From the NCBI GenBank assembly GCA_903928285.1, contig CAIYQH010000070.1, positions 1 through 5,701 of the forward strand: a stretch of DNA of 5,701 nucleotides, read 5' to 3'. Both the position numbers and the translations under genes were made by a program. Source of the DNA: an uncultured Bacteroidales bacterium (GTDB taxonomy: Bacteria > Bacteroidota > Bacteroidia > Bacteroidales > FEN-979). Each line of letters opens with the position of its first letter. The first letter of the stretch is position 1. The notes under the pieces are model-generated. The model worked only from the letters and a program-made list of their open reading frames with translations, did not search any database and was not told where the DNA came from. Shown here one piece after another: positions 1 to 5,616 of the stretch.

Positions 1-40
1 GCAAGCAATGCAGACAATGCAAGCAATGCAAATAATGCAG
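1..40 (+). repeat. 9-base tandem repeat, about 4.4 copies
   Basis: The units are GCAAGCAAT, GCAGACAAT, GCAAGCAAT, GCAAATAAT and a partial GCAG. The 12-mer GCAAGCAATGCA occurs exactly at 1-12 and 19-30, so the array can also be read as an 18-base period. The unit length is a multiple of three, so if the stretch is coding the repeat is a three-residue peptide repeat (Ala-Ser/Asp/Asn-Asn in the preferred frame), and changes in copy number would not shift the frame. The array may begin left of the window. Confidence 0.8.
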
Positions 41-57
41 AAAAAAGACAGGAATAA
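1..57 (+). CDS. C-terminal end of an upstream gene (partial, frame uncertain)
   Basis: Reading from base 1, the frame is open to a TAA at 55-57 and gives the Ala/Asn-rich tail ASNADNASNANNAEKRQE. This would be a hydrophilic low-complexity C-terminus ending 26 bases before the cytochrome c start at 84. A second frame, starting at base 2, is also open and ends with TAA at 68-70; it gives a Gln/Met-rich tail (QAMQTMQAMQIMQKK...). The third frame stops at 33-35. I prefer the first frame because hydrophilic Ala/Asn tails are common protein ends, but the sequence alone does not decide. The stretch could also be non-coding. The product cannot be named from 18 residues. Given the downstream genes, a respiratory-complex component is a reasonable guess only. 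Confidence 0.4.
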   Translation, partial: ASNADNASNANNAEKRQE

Positions 58-83
58 CGTAGAACAATAATAAGCTAAGCCCT

Positions 84-992
84 ATGCATTTTAAAAAATA
101 TATTTTTCTCCTTTTAATGCTCGCTTCGACTGTGAGTTTGAGGGTTTCGGGCCAAACGTGGATTGTGCCCGACGATCAGAAGGCAGTGACGGCGCCGGCA
201 AAGTTCACCCCGGAGATGCAGAAACAGGGAGAGGTGATCTATACCAAGAACTGTCAGTCGTGCCATGGCCTCCCGGGAAAGGATAACTGGGTAAAACAGC
301 TGGTTCCGCCGCCGGGCGACCTGGCGAAAGAAAAGGCACAAAAGCAGACCGACGGGGAGATCTTCTTCAGGATCACCACAGGGAAGGCGCCGATGCCCGA
401 ATTCCGGAACATCATCCCCGAAGAGGACCGCTGGTCGGTGATCGCCTTCCTGCGTTCGTTCAACCCGAAATATGTGCAGCCCGCTCCTAAAGCCCTTGCA
501 TCATTTTCAGGCAGGATCGTTACGCTCGCCATGCAATACAACGACCCGATGAAAAAAATAGTCGTCACCGCCCATGAAAAACTGAAGGACAACGATAACT
601 CGCCGGCTGAGGGCATCGGGGTGATGATTTATGTAAAACGCTATTTCGGCAGCATGCAGGTTGGCGAAATGAAGACCACCAATGCCAGGGGTGAAGCCCT
701 CTTTGAATTTCCCGCCGACCTGCCCGGGAATGGCACCGGCGCCGTTGAAGTTACGGCAAGGGTCAATGATCCGAAAAACCAGATGAAAACCACACCTGTC
801 ACTGCTTCGCTTTCCATCGGTGTCCCCACCAGCCGGCCCGGACTTACCGAAACCCGCGCCTGGTGGTCGACCCGCGCCCATGCGCCCATTGCGCTGCTGC
901 TTACCTATGCATTCGCCTTTGTCATCGTATGGGGATTAATCCTCTATATCCTGATATCGATCCTTAAAATCAAGAAACTGAGCCACGCCTGA
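84..992 (+). CDS. Exported monohaem cytochrome c with beta-rich middle domain and C-terminal membrane anchor
   Basis: The 302-residue product begins with a signal peptide (about residues 1-23: KK, then a hydrophobic run, then a likely cut near VSG|Q), so the haem domain should lie in the periplasm. Residues about 45-132 form a class I cytochrome c domain. The haem-binding motif is CQSCH (C57, C60, H61), the likely distal ligand is M104 in KAPMPEF, and a final helix (DRWSVIAFLRSF) follows. Residues about 140-246 are rich in alternating beta-type stretches and contain TTNARGEALFEFP, which resembles the turn-and-strand pattern of carboxypeptidase-regulatory or Ig-like sandwiches; I cannot assign the family. 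A single membrane helix spans about 267-293, with a short basic cytoplasmic tail. The position a few genes ahead of an oxidase suggests a tethered electron carrier to it (inference). The ATG at 84 is the first start before the signal peptide and has no clear ribosome binding site. Confidence 0.88.
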   Translation: MHFKKYIFLLLMLASTVSLRVSGQTWIVPDDQKAVTAPAKFTPEMQKQGEVIYTKNCQSCHGLPGKDNWVKQLVPPPGDLAKEKAQKQTDGEIFFRITTGKAPMPEFRNIIPEEDRWSVIAFLRSFNPKYVQPAPKALASFSGRIVTLAMQYNDPMKKIVVTAHEKLKDNDNSPAEGIGVMIYVKRYFGSMQVGEMKTTNARGEALFEFPADLPGNGTGAVEVTARVNDPKNQMKTTPVTASLSIGVPTSRPGLTETRAWWSTRAHAPIALLLTYAFAFVIVWGLILYILISILKIKKLSHA

Positions 993-1020
993 CCGGCCAG
1001 AAACCCGTGAAACCCCTGAT

Positions 1021-1653
1021 ATGAAACGTGCCCTGTTTTCCTTTACGGTATGCTGCCTGATGGCGATCGCAGGAGTTGCACAAAACAGTCAACCTAAAAT
1101 ACCCATGAAGACTGCCCTGGTCCTGATCGACATCCAGAATGACTACTTCGGCAAGGGGGCGATGCCTCTGGTTGCACCCGGCCAGGCCTGTGACAACGCC
1201 CGGCTGATCCTCGACAGGTTCAGACAAGAGGGTGCGCTGGTGATCCATGTCAGGCATGTAGCCCAGAACCCTGCGGCGACCTTTTTCAGGCCCAACACCC
1301 CGGGCGCTGAAATCAATGAGAAGGTAAAACCCCGGCCGGAAGAGATCCTGATCACCAAACACTATCCGAATAGTTTCAAGGAGACTGCGCTGAACGAGGA
1401 ACTTCAATCCAGGAATATCACCAGGCTGGTGATCTGTGGCATGATGACCCATATGTGTGTGGATGCAACCACACGGGCAGCCAAAGATTTCGGATACAAC
1501 TGCACCCTCATCGGCGATGCCTGTGCCACCCGCGACCTCGAAGTCAACGGGCAAACTGTAAACGCCAGAGAGGTTCAAACCAGCTTCCTCGCTGCATTAA
1601 ACTACTATTATGCTACGGTAAAAACGACAAAACAGTTTTTGGACAACAAATAA
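1021..1653 (+). CDS. Isochorismatase/nicotinamidase-family cysteine hydrolase, predicted exported
   Basis: The 210-residue product belongs to the isochorismatase-like cysteine hydrolases, which cleave amide or ether-type bonds with an Asp-Lys-Cys triad. All three are visible: D37 in LVLIDIQNDYF, K113 in ITKHYPNSF, and C146 in ICGMMTHMCVDAT. The motif TLIGDACATRD downstream also fits. Members include nicotinamidases, isochorismatases and N-carbamoyl hydrolases; the substrate cannot be read here. The unusual part is the N-terminus: MKR followed by a hydrophobic run and AGVA|Q (cut near residue 20) looks like a Sec signal peptide, whereas most relatives are cytosolic. An internal ATG at 1105 (M29, just before the core beta strand) would give a 182-residue cytosolic protein of usual family length. 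I favour 1021 because the 28 extra codons spell a well-formed signal peptide and the spacing to the previous stop is 28 bases. The gene lies in the same apparent operon as the cytochrome c and the oxidase. Confidence 0.87.
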   Translation: MKRALFSFTVCCLMAIAGVAQNSQPKIPMKTALVLIDIQNDYFGKGAMPLVAPGQACDNARLILDRFRQEGALVIHVRHVAQNPAATFFRPNTPGAEINEKVKPRPEEILITKHYPNSFKETALNEELQSRNITRLVICGMMTHMCVDATTRAAKDFGYNCTLIGDACATRDLEVNGQTVNAREVQTSFLAALNYYYATVKTTKQFLDNK

Positions 1654-1673
1654 CAGGTAACAATACGGAAATC

Positions 1674-2075
1674 ATGAATAATGGAAATAACGGTTCAGGC
1701 ATGAAACATCTCGGCACCATCGGAAGAATCCTGTTTGCCCTGCCATTCGGCATGATGGGGCTGAACCATTTTTTCATGTACAACTATTATCTGGGGATGG
1801 TCAGCTCCTTTATTCCCGGCGGCGGTTTTACCGTGATCATCACGGGACTGGCGCTGCTGGCTGCCTCCGTTGCCATCATCCTGAAGAAACTTATGCAGAT
1901 TGCCTGCCTGCTCCTCGCCTTGCTCCTGCTGATCTTTATCTGTACCATCCATATCCCGGGACTTTTTGAAAGCGCTACCGCCAACATGGCTCTTATCGAG
2001 CTGCTTAAGGACACAGCCCTGATGGGCGGCGCTCTGATGATCGCCGGCATATATAAGGAAGAAAATACAGATTAA
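1674..2075 (+). CDS. DoxX-like four-helix membrane protein
   Basis: The product is 133 residues from the ATG at 1674, or 124 from the in-frame ATG at 1701. The first nine residues (MNNGNNGSG) are polar and poorly ordered, so 1701 is a real alternative; neither has a strong ribosome binding site, though GGA at 1667-1669 slightly favours 1674. Four hydrophobic segments are visible at about 12-34, 52-70, 74-93 and 108-126. The first carries the pattern RILFALPFGMMGLNHF, and a short loop after it contains IPGG, both resembling the DoxX/DoxX-like family. The loop motif TIHIPGLF precedes the last helix. DoxX-family proteins have diverse and mostly unproven roles, including links to quinol oxidation, thiol or sulfur stress and small-molecule membrane chemistry. 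The gene starts 20 bases after the exported hydrolase and 43 bases before the SCO gene, so co-expression with the oxidase cluster is likely. No specific function is claimed. Confidence 0.72.
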   Translation: MNNGNNGSGMKHLGTIGRILFALPFGMMGLNHFFMYNYYLGMVSSFIPGGGFTVIITGLALLAASVAIILKKLMQIACLLLALLLLIFICTIHIPGLFESATANMALIELLKDTALMGGALMIAGIYKEENTD

Positions 2076-2118
2076 TTGCATGGTTGCCCCTTAAACAGGT
2101 AACCGATATAATAGCATT

Positions 2119-2910
2119 ATGAAAAAAAATCTTTTCGGATTTGCGATCCTGCTCCTGGTGTTCGCCTGGCTGTTTCCCATCCCGGTTTTCGCCCAAGAGA
2201 GCCGTGCCGACGAACCAGGGGTGATCGAACATCTTGATACCGTTATCCCTGCAGGCGTAACCTTCTTCAACGACCAGAACCAGCCGGTCCTGCTCCGGTC
2301 GCTTATTAAAAGACCGACAATTCTTGCCCTGGTCTATTACGACTGCATGGGGGTCTGCCCGACCCTGCTGTCGGGCGTGTCGGAGGCCATTGAACATATG
2401 GGCCTCGAACTGGGAAAGGATTTCCAGGTGGTGACGGTGAGTTTCAACACCGACGACACCCCTGCAAAATCGCTGGCCAAGAAGCCGAACTTCCTGCGCG
2501 AACACAGCAGGCCGCATGCCGCCGACTGGCAGTTTCTAACCGGCGACAGCGCCAACATCCACTCCCTCACCAACGCCGTGGGCTTTATCTTCCAGCGCAG
2601 CGGGAACGACTTCATGCATCCTGCCTGTATCATCGTCCTGAGTCCGCAGGGTAAGGTGACCCGTTACCTGTATGGCACCTCCTATCTCCCCTTTGATGTC
2701 AAAATGGCCATCATTGAGGCACAGAAAGGACTGTCGAGACCCACCATCAACCGCGTGCTGGAGTATTGCTTCAGCTACGATCCCGAAGGGAGGAGATATA
2801 CCCTCCAGGTGACCAAAATCACCGCCACCGTTATTATTTTCTTTGCCCTGTTGCTTTTTATAGTTCTTATTGTCCGGACATCCCGGAAAAAAACGAAAAC
2901 ACAAAACTGA
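2119..2910 (+). CDS. sco: SCO1/SenC-family copper chaperone with C-terminal membrane helix
   Basis: The 263-residue product has a signal peptide (residues 1-25, ending PVFA|Q) and a thioredoxin-like SCO domain at about 33-205. The copper-binding set is complete: C76 and C80 in CMGVCP, and H167 in DFMHPA. SCO proteins deliver copper to, or reduce, the CuA centre of oxidase subunit II on the periplasmic face. The usual form is anchored by an N-terminal helix. Here the C-terminus is extended by a segment with VLEYCFSYDPEGRRYTLQ and a membrane helix at about 235-252, followed by the basic tail RTSRKKTKTQN. From memory, SCO proteins linked to caa3 oxidases and alternative complex III in several phyla share this extension. 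The gene ends four bases before the subunit I start, so translation of the two is probably coupled. A thiol-disulfide reductase role (PrrC-like) is the main alternative. Confidence 0.92.
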   Translation: MKKNLFGFAILLLVFAWLFPIPVFAQESRADEPGVIEHLDTVIPAGVTFFNDQNQPVLLRSLIKRPTILALVYYDCMGVCPTLLSGVSEAIEHMGLELGKDFQVVTVSFNTDDTPAKSLAKKPNFLREHSRPHAADWQFLTGDSANIHSLTNAVGFIFQRSGNDFMHPACIIVLSPQGKVTRYLYGTSYLPFDVKMAIIEAQKGLSRPTINRVLEYCFSYDPEGRRYTLQVTKITATVIIFFALLLFIVLIVRTSRKKTKTQN

Positions 2911-2914
2911 TAAT

Positions 2915-4525
2915 ATGACTGAAGAAAAGACTCATCACCCTGAGCCAAGTTACCTTGTCAATACCGGAAAACACAAAGGCCTGATGTCGTGGCTTACCTC
3001 AACCGACCATAAACGGATCGGGTTGATGTATATGTACGCGATGATGGTGTTCTTTATCGTAGGGGTACTTCTCGGCGAAATCATGCGGCTGGAACTGTTC
3101 CGGCCCGGTCAGCAATTTTATGGGCCTCAGGTATATAACGGACTCTTTACACTGCATGGCATCATCATGATCTTCACGGTGGTCATCCCCGGGTTGGCCG
3201 CGGTGTTCGGAAACTTTTCGATGCCGATCATGATCGGCGCAAAAGATGTGGCCTTTCCGAGGCTCAACCTGTTTTCATTTTACCTCTACATCCTGGGAGC
3301 CGGTATCGCGCTGACCTCCCAGTTCCTGGGCAACGGTCCTCCCGACACCGGCTGGACGTTTTACGCCCCCTACAGCATCCAGACCCACACCAACGTGGTG
3401 GCTGCCGTGTTCGGCGCCTTTGTCCTGGGTTTCTCCTCGATCCTCACAGGTCTGAACTTTATCGTCACGATGCACCGCATGCGCGCTCCCGGTATGACCT
3501 TCTTCAAGATGCCGCTCTTTCCCTGGTCGCTCTACGCTACCGCCTGGATCCAGGTACTGGCAACGCCCATCGTCGGGATCACCCTGCTGATGGTCATTGC
3601 CGAACGGTGGCTCCGCATCGGCTTCTTCGATCCCGCCCTGGGCGGCGATCCCGTGCTCTACCAGCATCTTTTCTGGATCTATTCCCACCCTGCCGTCTAT
3701 ATCATGATCCTGCCGGCCATGGGGGTGATCACCGAAATCATTCCGACTTTTTCACAACGCCGCGTATTCGGCTACAGGGCCATCGCCATCTCCAGCCTTG
3801 CCATCGCGCTGGTGGGCTACTTCGTGTGGGCACATCATATGTATACATCAGGAATGAGCCCCACCGCCCGTTGGATCTTCTCCCTGCTCACCTTCCTGGT
3901 TGCCGTTCCCAGCGCCATCAAAGTGTTCAACTGGGTTACCACCATGTATAAGGGTTCCATCGACCTGAAACCGCCCTTTCTCTTCGCACTCGGGTTTATC
4001 TTCCTCTTTATGATCGGCGGGATGACCGGGCTTACCCTTGGCGCACTTGCTACCAACATCCACGTTCACGACACCGCTTACGTGGTGGCCCACTTCCACT
4101 ATATCGTATTCGGAGGGGTCGGCTTTGCCTTCTTTGCCGCCATCCATTACTGGTATCCCAAGATGTACGGCAGGATGTATAATTTCAAACGGGCCAACTG
4201 GGCATTCGGATTCCTCTTCATCGGCTTTAACCTCCTCTATTTCCCGCAATTCGTCATCGGGATCATGGGCATGCCGCGCAGGTATTACGACTACCTCCCT
4301 CAGTACACCCTTGGGATGCAACTCTCCTTCTTTGGCGGCATCCTCCTGCTAATCGGCATCATCCTCATGCTGACGAACCTCTTCAGCAAAAAAGGGGAAA
4401 AAGCCCCCGACAACCCCTGGGGCGGCCGTACCTGGGAGTGGACCATCCCTTCGCCCCCTCCGGTCGAAAATTTCGACGTAATGCCCGAAATGGGAGAACA
4501 TGAAACACCGTACGACTACAAGTAG
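2915..4525 (+). CDS. coxA: Cytochrome c oxidase subunit I, A2-type haem-copper oxygen reductase
   Basis: This 536-residue protein is the catalytic core that reduces O2 to water and pumps protons across the inner membrane; about 12 helices are expected. Ligands visible: H81 (LFTLHG) and H395 for the low-spin haem, H393 for the high-spin haem (VVAHFHY), and H258, H307 and H308 for CuB. Y262 is the tyrosine expected to cross-link to H258. H385-D386 is the Mg site, and K336 (VPSAIK) the K-channel lysine. The D-channel entrance is intact: N100, D111 and N118 in GNFSMPIMIGAKD...RLN. Helix VI reads YSHPAVY: the glutamate of HPEVY is Ala260, and Tyr256-Ser257 replace it, which defines the A2 type (as in Rhodothermus marinus caa3). 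The C-terminus has the usual NPWGGRTWEWTIPSPPP. I chose the ATG at 2915, just after the SCO stop, rather than an in-frame ATG at 2870, which would overlap the end of the SCO gene and add a basic non-conserved stretch. Confidence 0.97.
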   Translation: MTEEKTHHPEPSYLVNTGKHKGLMSWLTSTDHKRIGLMYMYAMMVFFIVGVLLGEIMRLELFRPGQQFYGPQVYNGLFTLHGIIMIFTVVIPGLAAVFGNFSMPIMIGAKDVAFPRLNLFSFYLYILGAGIALTSQFLGNGPPDTGWTFYAPYSIQTHTNVVAAVFGAFVLGFSSILTGLNFIVTMHRMRAPGMTFFKMPLFPWSLYATAWIQVLATPIVGITLLMVIAERWLRIGFFDPALGGDPVLYQHLFWIYSHPAVYIMILPAMGVITEIIPTFSQRRVFGYRAIAISSLAIALVGYFVWAHHMYTSGMSPTARWIFSLLTFLVAVPSAIKVFNWVTTMYKGSIDLKPPFLFALGFIFLFMIGGMTGLTLGALATNIHVHDTAYVVAHFHYIVFGGVGFAFFAAIHYWYPKMYGRMYNFKRANWAFGFLFIGFNLLYFPQFVIGIMGMPRRYYDYLPQYTLGMQLSFFGGILLLIGIILMLTNLFSKKGEKAPDNPWGGRTWEWTIPSPPPVENFDVMPEMGEHETPYDYK

Positions 4526-4601
4526 CCTACAGCGGGATAACCGAATGAACAACAATTAATTTGCCGGATTCGTAATTTAAATTCAAATTTTAATTAATCA
4601 T
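4526..4601 (+). other. AT-rich leader before subunit III
   Basis: This 76-base gap carries no gene. Its last 30 bases are almost pure A/T and include the perfect palindrome AATTTAAATT (4574-4583) and the near copy AATTTTAATT (4586-4595). TAATTAATCATATGG, which runs into the start codon, nearly matches the sequence at the subunit II start. There is no Shine-Dalgarno sequence; an unstructured A/T leader fits how Bacteroidota start translation. TTAATTTG at 4557-4564 is one base from the Bacteroidota -7 consensus TAnnTTTG, but no matching upstream TTG is present, so a promoter is not claimed. Confidence 0.5.
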
Positions 4602-5195
4602 ATGGAACATCGCGACGACATTGGTGCAAAACTGGGCATGTGGGTCTTTATCTTTACAGAAATCCTGCTGTTTGGCGGTTTATTTTTAGTCTATGCGGTG
4701 ATGCGGGGCAACTATTCAGCCGATTTCCATTCGGCAGCGCATCACCTGAATGCCTTTATCGGCACAATCAACACCCTCGTGCTGCTGATCAGCAGCGCGA
4801 CCGTAGCCATGTCGATAACAGCCGTGCAAAAAGGTCATAACCGGTTTGCCGTGCTGCTGCTGTTCCTTACGCTGATCTGCGCCGCCGTTTTTATGGTCAA
4901 CAAGTATTTTGAATGGGGCCATAAGTTCTTCATCGGCCTCTATCCCGGCAGTGACCTGATGCTGACAATGAACCATGGCCAGGTGATGTTCTTCAGCCTC
5001 TATTTCTTCATGACAGGGCTGCATATGTTCCACCTCATCGTCGGCGGTATCATCCTGACCATCGCCATGGTAAAGGTCAACAACGGCACCATCAACAGTT
5101 CACGGTATGTGCTGCTCGAAAACGGGGGGCTCTACTGGCATCTCGTCGACCTTATCTGGATCTTCCTGTTCCCGCTGTTGTACCTGATAACTTAG
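4602..5195 (+). CDS. coxC: Cytochrome c oxidase subunit III, short five-helix form
   Basis: The 197-residue product is an integral inner-membrane oxidase subunit that stabilises subunit I and supports proton uptake. Five hydrophobic segments are visible at about 10-33, 50-72, 82-100, 127-156 and 176-196. This matches the bacterial short form lacking the first two helices of the seven-helix mitochondrial protein. Conserved marks are E20 in FIFTEILLFGGLF (the equivalent of the carbodiimide-reactive glutamate, bovine E90), TGLHMFHLIVG (H141, H144) and YWHLVDLIWIFLFPLLYL (W179, H180, D183). Subunit I has normal length, so the missing helices do not appear to be fused to it. The ATG at 4602 is the only sensible start: the protein begins directly before the first helix. 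It follows subunit I and precedes subunit IV in the same direction. Confidence 0.95.
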   Translation: MEHRDDIGAKLGMWVFIFTEILLFGGLFLVYAVMRGNYSADFHSAAHHLNAFIGTINTLVLLISSATVAMSITAVQKGHNRFAVLLLFLTLICAAVFMVNKYFEWGHKFFIGLYPGSDLMLTMNHGQVMFFSLYFFMTGLHMFHLIVGGIILTIAMVKVNNGTINSSRYVLLENGGLYWHLVDLIWIFLFPLLYLIT

Positions 5196-5273
5196 AGAAG
5201 AGGGCCGCAAGGCCGACCGTAAACCCGAAATTGAATGAGTAGTTCATAATTTTAAATTCGTAATCAAATCAAC
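5196..5273 (+). other. AT-rich leader before subunit IV
   Basis: This 78-base gap carries no gene. The first part is GC-rich and contains a small hairpin at 5203-5214. The second part is A/T-rich with TTTAAATT at 5251-5258 and ATTCGTAAT at 5256-5264; the latter 9-mer also occurs exactly at 4568-4576 in the previous gap. No ribosome binding site of Shine-Dalgarno type precedes the ATG at 5274. Confidence 0.45.
5203..5214 (+). other. Small GCAA-tetraloop hairpin between subunit III and IV genes
   Basis: GGCC-GCAA-GGCC can fold into a four-base-pair GC stem closed by a GNRA-type loop, eight bases after the subunit III stop. There is no following U-tract, so it is not an intrinsic terminator. 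A role in mRNA stability or processing is possible, but a stem this short also occurs by chance. Confidence 0.25.
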
Positions 5274-5558
5274 ATGGATACCGAAACTGTTCACATCACA
5301 CCATACCGTACCTATGCATGGGTGCTGATCGCACTGCTTTCCTTTACCTTTCTGACCATTACCGTGACGTGGATCGACCTGTCGGCCCTGACGGTATTTG
5401 TGGCCCTTACCATTGCCACTGTCAAGGCGGGGATCGTGCTCACCTACTTCATGCACCTGAAATTCGAATCGTCACTCTTCCGTATCTTCGTGATCATGGT
5501 GCTGGCCATCTATGTCCTGGTCATCCTCTTCACCCTGTCGGATTATCTGTTCAGGTAG
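5274..5558 (+). CDS. coxD: Cytochrome c oxidase subunit IV, prokaryotic type
   Basis: The 94-residue product is a small three-helix membrane protein (about 13-33, 37-57 and 69-89) of the prokaryotic cytochrome c oxidase subunit IV family. The diagnostic segment is TVKAGIVLTYFMHLKFE at about 49-65, with K51, Y58, H61 and K63. The family is accessory: it packs against subunits I and III and is thought to aid assembly or stability rather than catalysis. Length and helix number are usual for the family. It is set 78 bases after subunit III and 58 bases before subunit II, in line with an operon. The ATG at 5274 follows a short A/T-rich leader with no Shine-Dalgarno sequence. Confidence 0.93.
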   Translation: MDTETVHITPYRTYAWVLIALLSFTFLTITVTWIDLSALTVFVALTIATVKAGIVLTYFMHLKFESSLFRIFVIMVLAIYVLVILFTLSDYLFR

Positions 5559-5616
5559 CCATGACGAATGGCGCAATAAACTGTAGTTTTTAAATTGTAA
5601 TAAGTAATTAATTCAT
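5559..5616 (+). other. AT-rich leader before subunit II
   Basis: This 58-base gap carries no gene. It contains TTTAAATT at 5589-5596, 20 bases before the ATG, and ends in TAATTAATTCATATGG, which is almost identical to the sequence across the subunit III start. No Shine-Dalgarno sequence is present. I see no terminator, so read-through from subunit IV into subunit II is expected. Confidence 0.45.

Noticed and set aside
1021..1080. Lipoprotein signal around the Cys-Cys pair of the hydrolase leader (residues 11-12)
   Set aside because: The residues before the cysteines (F-T-V) do not form a lipobox and the position is too close to the N-terminus; an ordinary signal peptide fits better.
1455..1673. 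N-terminal extension of the DoxX-like protein back to the ATG at 1455
   Set aside because: That part overlaps the catalytic end of the hydrolase gene in another frame and gives a Cys/Arg/His-rich sequence with no protein-like pattern.
2084..2112. A sigma-70-like promoter before the SCO gene: TTGCCC, 17-base gap, TATAAT
   Set aside because: The spacing is ideal and the -10 perfect, but transcription would start about at the ATG itself, and Bacteroidota housekeeping promoters use a different -33/-7 pattern. Probably chance.
2870..2914. Extended start for subunit I at the ATG at 2870
   Set aside because: It would overlap the SCO gene end and add a basic stretch of 15 residues not expected in the family; the ATG at 2915 gives the usual N-terminus.
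3275..3688. Long open frame on the minus strand within subunit I, and similar ones elsewhere
   Set aside because: Composition is rich in Gly, His, Glu and Asp with no recognisable domain, and it lies fully inside a certain gene; it is a shadow of GC-rich codon use.
5575..5595. Hairpin AAAC-TGTA-GTTT followed by T-rich bases, as a terminator after subunit IV
   Set aside because: The stem is only four base pairs and AT-rich, the T-run is short, and subunit II follows at once; termination here is unlikely.
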